From Phytophthora colocasiae (lineage: Eukaryota > Oomycota > Peronosporomycetes > Peronosporales > Peronosporaceae), in contig JAGKQI010000105.1 of NCBI GenBank assembly GCA_018806915.1, forward strand, positions 2,914,001 to 2,978,000: DNA of 64,000 nucleotides, read 5' to 3'. This document shows positions 43,379 to 53,113 of this stretch, piece by piece. The notes under the pieces were generated by a model. That model worked only from the letters and a program-made list of their open reading frames with translations. It was not told the origin of the DNA and searched no databases. The stretch's first letter is position 1, and each line of letters opens with the position of its first letter. The position numbers and the translations under genes were made by a program.

Positions 43379-45139
43379 TTAATTTGGCACTTTACCGTAA
43401 TGTTCCAGCTCGTACTGTAGCAGAAAAACAGTATTGAGAAACAACATTGGCTGTACCAGATAGATCTGTGTCTCCAACACAAACGCGAGTTGATACAAAG
43501 GTGAGTAGTCAAATTTCCGCTCAATAAAAGTGTTGAGAAAGATAAGAGACCCGATCTCCAACAGTGCAAACACAAATATGCTCAGCGCAGCTTCCGGTCC
43601 AAAGTTGCCAGCTCCACCAGGGTAGAACACTACGTTTGGCAGGTTTTCCAACGCCAATTTGAAAATCAAGTATATGAGCGGCACGATGCACTCCACATAT
43701 TCGACCAATACGAGATATTCGCAATGGAAGAGCAGCGCCAGACTTTGCTGAACGAGTACTGTTGATCTCTGTCCCGATGCAGCATTGTGTTTGGCCGTAG
43801 CGTTGGACATCTCAGCCGGAGAAAACGTGGTGTTGGCTTCTTCGGTATTTGTAGAAGTAGTTGTGATGATATTGCTAGTAGTTGGTGCGATGGTTGCCCT
43901 CTTTACACGAATACGATGGACCCACGGTCGCTTAGGCGTTGGTGAACGAGATGAAGTATCCACATTGTCATACAAATTAGTTTCACCAAGCACCCGGAGA
44001 GCTGCTTCCTGCTCTTTTGACAATGGATGGGGAAAACAAGCTCTCAGTCGTACATTTTCGAAAGAGGCGACGTGAAACGAGGTCGGATCTCGAGTTACTG
44101 CAAGGACTAACGCGATAAGATTGGAGGCCTTCGGGTTGCTGGTAAAACTTCTACTTGAAGTACGTCTATACGAAGCCCCCTGAAGGCGCTCAGAAGATGC
44201 ATGTCGATCTCGAAGCAATTTGAATACGACACTCGCGTTAGCGCGAACTTCTCGGAATTCAAGCAAAGATTGGCCGATATCCGCCCCAATAAACAGCACC
44301 GATAAATAGGCTGAGCCTGCGGTCGATAAACACACGGACGCAAAGAGTGTAGTGAAAAAGTCAACTGTCATCGCGACGATACCGGGCATGAAATCTTCCA
44401 GCGGACGAACAGCTCGTACTACAAAGCATTTTGCGCCCAGTCTCCAGATCGGCAATACGAACACGACAATACCTCTATAGGCCACGGGTATAAACCCGTA
44501 CAGGACTTTGTAAAGTGGATAAACGTTCGAAAGCGTCACGGATGCGTGAAAATAGCTCATGTGTTGCTGTAAATTGCGATGCCATGGAGCATTGGGAGAA
44601 AATGATTGCTTCCCAAACACTAGTATGATTGCCACTGGAATGAAAATTGCGCTGAAGATTCCTCCAATGTACAGCATCAACGGTATCGGGAAAACAGAAA
44701 GTAAATACGCTGCAACTAGAACACCTCCAACGTTTAGGGTTGTAGCTAACCAAGCCACAACTTGTCTCCGAATAAAGGTGGGGTTCATATCTGGAACGAG
44801 GGTAACCATCTGAGACGTCCCAGCGAAGACCATAATGAATGACATTAAGGTGAGTCGGATCCAGAAGACCCAGTTAGCAGCCCAACCATCTGACGGGGGT
44901 CGCAGTGGCATGCACTCGAGAAGTACGATCGTTACCAGTGGAGGCACTGGTGTTAGCACACACACGGAAATAACTCGAACCCGCGAAGTGGTCTTACAGT
45001 AGTGATCAAAGCTCTCGAGTCGCTCGACGGAATATGAACCTTGACGACCCACTTGGATTGCGTTCCAGCTCTCTTCCAGACGAGCAAAGGTTTGCTCAAA
45101 CCATTGGAATAGCTGAGACTTTGACGCTGGGGATTCCAT
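43379..45139 (-). CDS. Multi-pass membrane family, copy 6 (intact)
   Basis: 586 residues, start MESPASKSQLFQWFEQ at 45139, no breaks. Visible layout: a conserved amphipathic N-terminus (SYSVERLESFDHYCKTTSRV), about six or seven hydrophobic helices (residues 60-290), a basic cytosolic-looking loop with SNIITTTSTNTEEANTTFS near residues 410-440, and about four more helices at the C-terminus. No catalytic motif or known domain is recognised. Channel, carrier or receptor-like roles are all open. It is one of eight copies in the window, about 85-90 percent like the array copies. The intact MFS gene lies 97 bases upstream on the same strand. Confidence 0.85.
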   Translation of the reverse strand: MESPASKSQLFQWFEQTFARLEESWNAIQVGRQGSYSVERLESFDHYCKTTSRVRVISVCVLTPVPPLVTIVLLECMPLRPPSDGWAANWVFWIRLTLMSFIMVFAGTSQMVTLVPDMNPTFIRRQVVAWLATTLNVGGVLVAAYLLSVFPIPLMLYIGGIFSAIFIPVAIILVFGKQSFSPNAPWHRNLQQHMSYFHASVTLSNVYPLYKVLYGFIPVAYRGIVVFVLPIWRLGAKCFVVRAVRPLEDFMPGIVAMTVDFFTTLFASVCLSTAGSAYLSVLFIGADIGQSLLEFREVRANASVVFKLLRDRHASSERLQGASYRRTSSRSFTSNPKASNLIALVLAVTRDPTSFHVASFENVRLRACFPHPLSKEQEAALRVLGETNLYDNVDTSSRSPTPKRPWVHRIRVKRATIAPTTSNIITTTSTNTEEANTTFSPAEMSNATAKHNAASGQRSTVLVQQSLALLFHCEYLVLVEYVECIVPLIYLIFKLALENLPNVVFYPGGAGNFGPEAALSIFVFALLEIGSLIFLNTFIERKFDYSPLYQLAFVLETQIYLVQPMLFLNTVFLLQYELEHYGKVPN

Positions 45140-45235
45140 TGCTGGATTGTTTGTTTATAAGCGTTGCTATGTTTTTAAACTCTTCTATCTTTACTCCTTC
45201 AGTCCAATGGCTTTTACTGGGATACTGCACATGCA

Positions 45236-46600
45236 TCATATCTGCTGATAGATGTAGAATTTGCGCCGCAGCTGTAGTCGGGCGAGTTGCACGCAACATG
45301 CCAATGCCACAGCGGATAGAGCAATAGCCACGATAAACACGGGGGAGAAGCATTGCGAGCCAAAGCACTTTTCAACCCCCTCGACAGTGCGCGTTGCTGT
45401 CGAGTGGTGATACACATAGGACGCAATTGGGCTGAAGAAGAGTGGGTACCCGATGCAGTTGGCTAGACTCAGGAGACCGAAGTTCTTGCCAAAGTGTTGC
45501 AGACCAAACTCCTCCCGGATAATAACAGGAAACGTGCCGAACATGACTCCTTCCGAGAACCCAGCCATTCCCACGGGCAGCACGAGCCAGCTCGGACGCA
45601 CGGACAGGAACACTATCTGCGTGGCAGCAGTTAGCAATGCTGAGAGTCCTGCAAAGTACGCACGTGGGTATCTTGAGACGAGGAGATCCGATACAGCACC
45701 CGTTAGAAGGCGACCGAGCGTATTTACGATGGAAAACAGTGCCACCATGAACGGGACCTGCTCGATAGGGCCACCTAGTGACTCCACGATAAATGACACA
45801 TTGGACATGACCAGTAACCCAGCGCCAACGGTGATCATCACGGGGATGAAGAGCATCCAGAAGCGGAAATCCTTCAACAGCTCCACGCCAGTGATATCGT
45901 CGGGAGCCTCGCTGCTGCCATTCACATGACTATCTGCTTCCATGCTAGTGCGGCCCAGACCATATTCAATGCTGCCAGACCTCCTTTTCTTCTCTTTGTC
46001 TTCTTCTTCACGATGTGGGCGAGCGAACACACACCAGCCAAACACACAAGCTGCTAGTAGATAGTTCCCCACGAACAGAAAGTAGCCGGGCACATCGCTG
46101 CTGTGAAACCCTTCGTGAAAGACAAAGGCGAAGAAAGCTCCGCCGCAACTGTAAGCCGACGTGAGAGTTGCCATAACTTTCCCACGGTTGGCGTCTCCGA
46201 ATAGAGACTCGTTGGGAACGATAGAGCAGAAGACGCAGAAGGAGCTGAGTAGTCCGAATAGCATCATAGCACAACCAATACCCAGTGGAGTCACAGTGCC
46301 AGGTGCAAACTGTAACGCCGTGAACATTGCGAGGTGGACGATCAGCATGGAACTGCCACTCAGCAACACGCTCGTGTACGGCCCCAGTCGATCAAAGATG
46401 ATTCCAGGAATGTAAGACATGTACGTGCCCAACATAGTCATAGCGGAGACTGTCGAGATTCCCGCCTGGGTGAAGTGCAAAAGCGTCTTCAGTTGCGCGT
46501 TCCACGCCGAAAGCGCATAGGTGGATCCCACCCCGAGCATGAGCAGCACACCGGCAAGCAGGCTGCACGATCGACGGAGTAGCGATGGCGACAAGGTCAT
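45236..46600 (-). CDS. MFS transporter, Nodulin-like/monocarboxylate-type
   Basis: 454 residues, about 12 hydrophobic helices with a charged central loop (REEEDKEKKRRSGS, near residues 196-230). The N-terminal GSTYALSAWNAQLKT and PGIIFDRLGPYTSVLL fit the Nodulin-like/Mch1 group of the major facilitator superfamily; the second half has a GRLLTGAVSDLLVSRYPR motif typical of MFS loops. Known role: proton- or facilitated transport of small organic molecules; substrate unknown. The last residues (LQLRRKFYIYQQI) are the sequence whose decayed copies appear in every array spacer. It is divergently transcribed from copy 7. Confidence 0.88.
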   Translation of the reverse strand: MTLSPSLLRRSCSLLAGVLLMLGVGSTYALSAWNAQLKTLLHFTQAGISTVSAMTMLGTYMSYIPGIIFDRLGPYTSVLLSGSSMLIVHLAMFTALQFAPGTVTPLGIGCAMMLFGLLSSFCVFCSIVPNESLFGDANRGKVMATLTSAYSCGGAFFAFVFHEGFHSSDVPGYFLFVGNYLLAACVFGWCVFARPHREEEDKEKKRRSGSIEYGLGRTSMEADSHVNGSSEAPDDITGVELLKDFRFWMLFIPVMITVGAGLLVMSNVSFIVESLGGPIEQVPFMVALFSIVNTLGRLLTGAVSDLLVSRYPRAYFAGLSALLTAATQIVFLSVRPSWLVLPVGMAGFSEGVMFGTFPVIIREEFGLQHFGKNFGLLSLANCIGYPLFFSPIASYVYHHSTATRTVEGVEKCFGSQCFSPVFIVAIALSAVALACCVQLARLQLRRKFYIYQQI

Positions 46601-46790
46601 AACACCTCTGATCCAGGGATTGGGTCAATGATCAACCGGTTCGATTGGCAGAGACAACCATGGTCCATGAACGCAGATGGCTACATTTTACTTTGTCAAA
46701 CGGGAAAAAGTATCTTGTCCCCTTCGACTGAAGAAGTAAAGATAGAAGAGTTGAAAAAGATAGCGACGCTTTCGAATCAATAAACAAACA
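46601..46790. promoter_or_regulatory. 190-base divergent promoter region
   Basis: It separates the start codons of the minus-strand MFS gene and plus-strand copy 7. The part from 46636 on is found inverted upstream of array copy 5. The arrangement suggests shared regulation, by inference. Confidence 0.6.
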
Positions 46791-48563
46791 ATGGAACCCC
46801 CAGCGTCAAAGTCTCAGCCATTCCAATGGTTTGAGCAAACTTTTGCTCGTCTGGAAGAGAGCTGGAACGCAATCCAAGTGGGTCGTCAAGGTTCCTACTC
46901 AGTCGAGCGACTCGAGAGCTTTGATCACTATTGCAAGACGACTTCACGAGTTCGAGTCATCTCCGTCTGTGTGCTAACACCGATGCCTGCACTAGTGACA
47001 ATCGTACTTCTCGAGTGCATGCCACTGCGACCCCCGTCGGATGGTTGGGCTGCTAACTGGGTCTTCTGGATCCGTCTCGCGACGATGACATTCATTATGG
47101 CTTTCTCTGGGACGTCTCAGATGGTCACTCTCGTTCCAGATATGAACCCGACGTTTATTCGGAGACAACTTGTGGCTTGGTTTGCTACGACCCTACACGT
47201 TGGAGGTTTTCTAGTTGCAGCGTATTTACTTTCCGTTTTCCCGATACCGTTGATGCTGTACATCGGAGGATTCTTCGTGGCGATTTATTTTCCGGTTGTA
47301 ATGGGACTTGTTTTTGGAAAAAAAAAAACATTTTCTTCCAATGCTCCATGGCATCGCAATTTACAGCAACACATGCGCTATTTTCACGCATTCGTGACGC
47401 TTTCGAATATTTATCCACTTTACAAAGTCCTGTATGGGTTTGTACCCGTGGCCTATAGAGGTATTGTCGTGTTCGTATTGCCGATCTGGAGACTGGGCGC
47501 AAAATGCTTTGTAGTACGAGCTGTTCGTCCGCTGGAAGATTTCATGCCCGGTATCGTCGCGATGACAGTTGACTTTTTCACTACACTCTTTGCGTCCGTG
47601 TGTTTATCGACCGCAGGCTCAGCCTATTTATCGGTGCTGTTTATTGGGGCGGATATCGGCCAATCTTTGCTTGAATTCCGAGAAGTTCGCGCTAACGCGA
47701 GTGTCGTATTCAAATTGCTTCGAGATCGACATGCATCTTCTGAGCGCCTTCAGGGGGCCTCGTATAGACGTACTTCAAGTAGAAGTTTTACCAGCAACCC
47801 GAAGGCCTCCAATCTTATCGCGTTAGTCCTTGCAGTAACTCGAGATCCGACCTCGTTTCACGTCGCCTCTTTCGAAAATGTACGACTGAGAGCTTGTTTT
47901 CCCCATCCATTGTCAAAAGAGCAGGAAGCAGCTCTCCGGGTGCTTGGTGAAACTAATTTGTATGACAATGTGGATACTTCGTCTCGTTCACCAACGCCTA
48001 AGCGACCGTGGGTCCATCGTATTCGTGTAAAGAGGGCAACCATCGCACCAACTACTAGCAATATCATCACAACTACTTCTACAAATACCGAAGAAGCCAA
48101 CACCACGTTTTCTCCGGCTGAGATGTCCAACGCTACGGCCAAACACAATGCTGCATCGGGACAGAGATCAACAGCACTCGTTCAGCAAAGCTTGGCGCTG
48201 CTCTTCCATTGCGAATATCTCGTATTGGTCGAATATGTGGAGTGCATCGTGCCGCTCATATACTTGATTTTCAAATTGGCGTTGGAAAACCTGCCAAACG
48301 TAGTGTTCTACCCTGGTGGAGCTGGCAACTTTGGACCGGAAGCTGCGCTGAGCATATTTGTGTTTGCACTGTTGGAGATCGGGTCTCTTATCTTTCTCAA
48401 CATTTTTATCGAGCGGAAATTTGACTACTCACCTTTGTATCAACTCGCGTTTGTGTTGGAGACACAGATCTATCTGGTACAGGCGAAGATGTTTCTCAAT
48501 ACTGTTTTTCTGCTACAATACGAGCTGGAACACTACAGTAAAGTGCCAACCAACAGGCAATGA
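46791..48563 (+). CDS. Multi-pass membrane family, copy 7 (intact, plus strand)
   Basis: 590 residues from MEPPASKSQPFQWF. Same layout as copy 6. Its distal half is nearly identical to copies 6 and 8, while the N-terminal half differs by more substitutions (FATTLHVGGFLV, VAIYFPVVMGLVFG). A run of ten A at 47321-47330 encodes consecutive Lys without breaking the frame. The three-base-longer run relative to copy 8 (KKKTFS against TQTFS) is notable in a family where homopolymer slips have killed other copies. Confidence 0.85.
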   Translation: MEPPASKSQPFQWFEQTFARLEESWNAIQVGRQGSYSVERLESFDHYCKTTSRVRVISVCVLTPMPALVTIVLLECMPLRPPSDGWAANWVFWIRLATMTFIMAFSGTSQMVTLVPDMNPTFIRRQLVAWFATTLHVGGFLVAAYLLSVFPIPLMLYIGGFFVAIYFPVVMGLVFGKKKTFSSNAPWHRNLQQHMRYFHAFVTLSNIYPLYKVLYGFVPVAYRGIVVFVLPIWRLGAKCFVVRAVRPLEDFMPGIVAMTVDFFTTLFASVCLSTAGSAYLSVLFIGADIGQSLLEFREVRANASVVFKLLRDRHASSERLQGASYRRTSSRSFTSNPKASNLIALVLAVTRDPTSFHVASFENVRLRACFPHPLSKEQEAALRVLGETNLYDNVDTSSRSPTPKRPWVHRIRVKRATIAPTTSNIITTTSTNTEEANTTFSPAEMSNATAKHNAASGQRSTALVQQSLALLFHCEYLVLVEYVECIVPLIYLIFKLALENLPNVVFYPGGAGNFGPEAALSIFVFALLEIGSLIFLNIFIERKFDYSPLYQLAFVLETQIYLVQAKMFLNTVFLLQYELEHYSKVPTNRQ

Positions 48564-48696
48564 AGTGTACTCATTCACTAATGTCATTTGTTCAGGTACC
48601 GATTTCACTTTCCAATTCAAGTGGCTTCATGAATCATGAACGAAATAAACGACTATAATCATTTTAACCAATCATAGAACATGCGATGGGTCAAAC

Positions 48697-50076
48697 ATGC
48701 GTGGTAGAGCATTCCCGAATTTGATGCCGTCGCAGTGGAGCTGGGACCAATGGCGTCGCCTCGCCAGCGTGCTGGCAGGTCTATTACTGATGGGAAGTGT
48801 AGGATCCAACCATTCGATCTCTGTATGGAATTCGCAGCTTCGGGCGTTGCTGGGTTTCTCCGAGGCAGGTATCTCTTTCGTCTGTTCAATGGCGTCCTTC
48901 GGTGCCTACTTCTCCGTTAGTCCTGGCTTCGTATTTGACCGCATCGGGGCCCACCGTAGTGTTCTACTAGGTGGATTCTTGCTTACCGGTATTTTTATTG
49001 GACTCTACGCTGGACTGGTGATGGTACCCAGCGCTATGACTCCACTGACTGTAGGTATCGCCTTCATGATTCTGGGGCAGGCCACCAACTTCGGTGTGTT
49101 CGCGGCTCTGGGACCCAATGAAGATCTATTTGGACCAGAGAATCGTGGCAAGGTTATGGCACTGGAGTTTGCAGCCTTCAGCGCAGGAGGTGCACTGTTT
49201 GCTGAGATTTACAAACATTTTTTCGACGGCCAAGTGCCATTGTACTTCCGGTTCATGGGATTCCTGATGCTGAGTGTCTTTCTGCTGGCGTGGGTAACGC
49301 TGTATCGCCCAGGCACAGCAGATGCAATGCATACTGTTGTGACTGCTCCGCCGATCCATGCACTAGACGAATTCATGGCACTGACTGGTTTTGACCTCGA
49401 GGAATCGTCCAAGCTAATCTCCACAGCCCAACCTAACATTACTGGCCGCGATATCCTGGCTGACTCTCGTTTCTGGCTGTTGTTCACGACAGTTTTCATA
49501 CTAGTGGGGTCGTCACTATTTGTTATGGCGAACATTGCGTTCATTGTCGAGTCGTTGGGTGGCCGTATGGAGCATATTTCGACAATGGTTGCGCTCTTCT
49601 CGGTGGGGAATTGCTGCGGTCGCGTAGTGGCTGGTATTGTATCCGACAGAGTCCTGCACCGTTTCCCTCGGATCTACTTTGTGAGCCTAGCTTCCATTCT
49701 CGTAGGTGTGATCCACACGCTCTTCCTGGTGATCCCTCGAGCCTATTTGATCATTCCCATCACGCTGGCTGGTATTGCCGACGGTGTCATGTTCGCTGCG
49801 TTCCCAGTGTTGACAAGGGAGACGTTTGGTGCACGCCATTTCGGAAAGAATTTCGGCCTTATGAGCGTCGCCAACGCACTGGGGTTTCCGCTGTTCTACA
49901 GTCCAGTGGGGTCGTTCATGTACAGTTTGTCAGCCAAACCCGTCGATGGTGTTCAAAAATGCCTTGGTGACGAATGTTTCCGACCCGTGTTCCTACTAGT
50001 CATTGTTCTGAGTATAGTGTCGTTCGTAGCGAGTCTCAAATTCGCGGCGCGCCAACACTACGTCCGTTTATCATAA
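48697..50076 (+). CDS. MFS transporter, second copy
   Basis: 459 residues, paralogous to the gene at 45236-46600 (GSNHSISVWNSQLRALLGFSEAG against GSTYALSAWNAQLKTLLHFTQAG). About 12 helices; loop motif GRVVAGIVSDRVLHRFPR in the second half. The C-terminus differs from the first MFS (ends RQHYVRLS). It lies 133 bases downstream of copy 7 on the same strand, so membrane gene and MFS gene are again paired, but here in the order membrane gene first. Substrate unknown. Confidence 0.88.
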   Translation: MRGRAFPNLMPSQWSWDQWRRLASVLAGLLLMGSVGSNHSISVWNSQLRALLGFSEAGISFVCSMASFGAYFSVSPGFVFDRIGAHRSVLLGGFLLTGIFIGLYAGLVMVPSAMTPLTVGIAFMILGQATNFGVFAALGPNEDLFGPENRGKVMALEFAAFSAGGALFAEIYKHFFDGQVPLYFRFMGFLMLSVFLLAWVTLYRPGTADAMHTVVTAPPIHALDEFMALTGFDLEESSKLISTAQPNITGRDILADSRFWLLFTTVFILVGSSLFVMANIAFIVESLGGRMEHISTMVALFSVGNCCGRVVAGIVSDRVLHRFPRIYFVSLASILVGVIHTLFLVIPRAYLIIPITLAGIADGVMFAAFPVLTRETFGARHFGKNFGLMSVANALGFPLFYSPVGSFMYSLSAKPVDGVQKCLGDECFRPVFLLVIVLSIVSFVASLKFAARQHYVRLS

Positions 50077-50099
50077 AATTCGTGACAAAAATGGCTTTA

Positions 50100-50240
50100 C
50101 TAAGTAAATTTACGGTCGGATCTGTTGATAAATGTAGAGTTTGCGCCGTAGCTGTAGTCGAGCGAGTTGCACACAACATGCCAATGCTACAGTGAAGGCA
50201 AAACACATTTCGACATTGTCGAGTCAATTGTTGTCTAGTA
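50100..50240 (-). pseudogene. MFS 3' end relic between MFS copy 2 and copy 8
   Basis: ACGGTCGGATCTGTTGATAA and CAACATGCCAATGCTACAGT match the array spacers and the 3' end of the first MFS gene. It lies in antisense to the neighbouring MFS gene, so it is not simply that gene's own tail. Confidence 0.6.
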
Positions 50241-50503
50241 ATAATATGCATACGAGTCACCTCAAGCGCTGCGTTCCTTTCCTCTTCCTGGAACCGCTTC
50301 CAAGCGGTGTACGGGGAGCGCGCGCTTACGGCCATTGCCTTCGCCATAAACGACCAGTTCCAGCACGAGATCCACCGCTGGACTACTACAACGCCAATCC
50401 AGACGCAGATTCCCTCTCGAGAACTACATTATAGCACCTTCATGACTCATGAAGCCACTTGAATTGGAAAGTGAAGTCGATGCCTGTACAAAAGATGCAC
50501 ATG

Positions 50504-52291
50504 TTAGGAATTTTTCTGATGAGCATACTCAATGATGTAGCTGATTTTTTTGTTTGTACCGTAATGCTCCAGCTCGTATTGTAGCAGAAAAACAGTATTG
50601 AGAAACATCTTCGCCTGTACCAGATAGATCTGTGTCTCCAACACAAACGCGAGTTGATACAAAGGTGAGTAGTCAAACTTTCGCTCGATAAAAATGTTGA
50701 GAAAGATAAGAGACCCGATCTCCAACAATGCAAATACAAATATGCTCAGCGCAGCTTCCGGTCCAAAGTTGCCAGCTCCACCAGGGTAGAACACTACGTT
50801 TGGCAGGTTTTCCAACGCCAATTTGAAAATCAAGTATATGAGCGGCACGATGCACTCCACATATTCGACCAATACGAGATATTCGCAATGGAAAAGCAGC
50901 GCCAAGCTTTGCTGAACGAGTGCTGTTGATCTCTGTCCTGATGCAGCATTGTGTTTGGCCGTAGCGTTGGACATCTCAGCCGGAGAAAACGTGGTGTTGG
51001 CTTCTTCGGTATTTGTAGAAGTAGTTGTGATTATATTGCTAGTAGTTGGTGCGATGGTTGCCCTCTTTACACGAATACGATGGACCCACGGTCGCTTAGG
51101 CGTTGGTGAACGAGATGAAGTATCCACATTGTCATACAAATTAGTTTCACCAAGCACCCGGAGAGCTGCTTCCTGCTCTTTTGACAATGGATGGGGAAAA
51201 CAAGCTCTCAGTCGTACATTTTCGAAAGAGGCGACGTGAAACGAGGTCGGATCTCGAGTTACTGCAAGGACTAACGCGATAAGATTGGAGGCCTTCGGGT
51301 TGCTAGTAAAACTTCTACTTGAAGTACGTCTATACGAGGCCCCCTGAAGGCGCTCAGAAGATGCATGTCGATCTCGAAGCAATTTGAATACGACACTCGC
51401 GTTAGCGCGAACTTCTCGGAATTCAAGCAAAGATTGGCCGATATCCGCCCCAATAAACAGCACCGATAAATAGGCTGAGCCTGCGGTCGATAAACACACG
51501 GACGCAAAGAGTGTAGTGAAAAAGTCAACTGTCATCGCGACGATACCGGGCATGAAATCTTCCAGCGGACGAACAGCTCGTACTACAAAGCATTTTGCGC
51601 CCAGTCTCCAGATCGGCAATACGAACACGACCACAGCTCGGTATGCTACCGGCACAAACCCGTACATCACTTTGTAGAGAGGGTAAATATTGGAAAGCGT
51701 CACGAATGCGCAAAAATACTTCATGTATTGCTGCAGGTTTTGATGGCATGGGGCATTGGGAGAAAATGTTTGCGTCCCAAAAACAAGTCCCATTACAACC
51801 GGAAAATAAATCGCCACGAAGAATCCTCCGATGTACAGCATCAACGGTATCGGGAAAACGAAAAGTAAATACGCTGCAACTAGAAAACCTCCAACGTGTA
51901 GGGTCGTAGCAAACCAAGCCACAAGTTGTCTCCGAATAAACGTCGGGTTCATATCTGGAACGAGAGTGACCATCTGAGACGTCCCAGAGAAAGCCATAAT
52001 GAATGTCATTATGGCGAGACGGATCCAGAAGACCCAGTTAGCAGCCCAACCATCCGACGGGGGTCGCAGTGGCATGCACTCGAGAAGTACGATTGTCACT
52101 AGTGCAGGCATCGGTGTTAGCACACAGACGGAGATGACTCGAACTCGTGAAGTCGTCTTGCAATAGTGATCAAAGCTCTCGAGTCGCTCGACTGAGTAGG
52201 AACCTTGACGACCTACTTGGATTGCATTCCACCCCTCCTCCAGACGAGCGAACCACTGGAGGTGGCGATGCGTTGAAGGCGGGATTTCCAT
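50504..52291 (-). CDS. Multi-pass membrane family, copy 8 (intact, most diverged)
   Basis: 595 residues from MEIPPSTHRHLQWFARLEEG; an in-frame ATG at 52387 would add 32 residues without matching the family start. It lacks seven residues of the family N-terminus and has its own C-terminus (TNKKISYIIEYAHQKNS instead of SKVPTNRQ). Layout otherwise as copy 6. The downstream 3' flank again contains an MFS-tail relic. Confidence 0.85.
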   Translation of the reverse strand: MEIPPSTHRHLQWFARLEEGWNAIQVGRQGSYSVERLESFDHYCKTTSRVRVISVCVLTPMPALVTIVLLECMPLRPPSDGWAANWVFWIRLAIMTFIMAFSGTSQMVTLVPDMNPTFIRRQLVAWFATTLHVGGFLVAAYLLFVFPIPLMLYIGGFFVAIYFPVVMGLVFGTQTFSPNAPCHQNLQQYMKYFCAFVTLSNIYPLYKVMYGFVPVAYRAVVVFVLPIWRLGAKCFVVRAVRPLEDFMPGIVAMTVDFFTTLFASVCLSTAGSAYLSVLFIGADIGQSLLEFREVRANASVVFKLLRDRHASSERLQGASYRRTSSRSFTSNPKASNLIALVLAVTRDPTSFHVASFENVRLRACFPHPLSKEQEAALRVLGETNLYDNVDTSSRSPTPKRPWVHRIRVKRATIAPTTSNIITTTSTNTEEANTTFSPAEMSNATAKHNAASGQRSTALVQQSLALLFHCEYLVLVEYVECIVPLIYLIFKLALENLPNVVFYPGGAGNFGPEAALSIFVFALLEIGSLIFLNIFIERKFDYSPLYQLAFVLETQIYLVQAKMFLNTVFLLQYELEHYGTNKKISYIIEYAHQKNS

Positions 52292-53113
52292 TGCAGCGTG
52301 TTGGTTTCTATTCACATTAAAAAAAATACCTGCGTCGACGACTATTAATACGATGCGTGCGTATCGGTATCCAGAATTCACACACACGGTGGTGTACGTT
52401 CAGGGCTTACACGTACAGAGATTACCCCAGCAGGTTCTGAAACGAAGTTGAAGCTATCCGTCCAAAGCTGTTGTTGATGGTCGGCGCAAGGCTCTCACAG
52501 CGAGCCCATTCATTTTTCTTATGTTTTCTTGTAAGGTGACAGTAACATTACTCGCATAATATCCTATGGTAAATAATATTCAAATCTGGTTTTAGTTGTA
52601 CAAATTCAACCTCTAAACTGACATTTACCTTTGAAATCAGAAGGAGATACTGGCAACAGTACACTTGACCTGTCACCATAGGGGAACTTTACATCCAGAA
52701 AACGTCCACTATCTACCTGATTAAGTAAATCTCTATTTCTTCATAATAATTCCTCCTCTCGTCCTCAGTTCCCCTTACTGTACAATCCAATTTTTGTTAA
52801 AATACAGCCTCTAACACTATTTCACAGGATGATATTCTGCCGTTGCACACTTTACCCGTCTTTCCTTCGCCCTCAATATTAGCCCACAAGTCTCCAAAGC
52901 GTCTCGGATCGAGGTGCCGATCCATTACCTAAGCGACACTATGCTAACAGTGGCACACCGCAACAGCCAATCGCTCTATTTCGATACCCCCACCCCTGTG
53001 TACGGAATGCACTTATCGTCAAACGTAGCGGGACCAGATGGGGCAAGAAGCCAGCACCGATTGGCCTCATTCCGCCTCCCGCTCATTGCTCGCTCTCCAC
53101 TCTGTAGCCGCTC
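52292..53113. other. AT-rich intergenic region, no gene seen
   Basis: About 820 bases without coding signal. The last 40 bases, with GCTCATTGCTCGCTC at 53089-53103, resemble an oomycete initiator region just before the next ATG, at low certainty. Confidence 0.4.
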
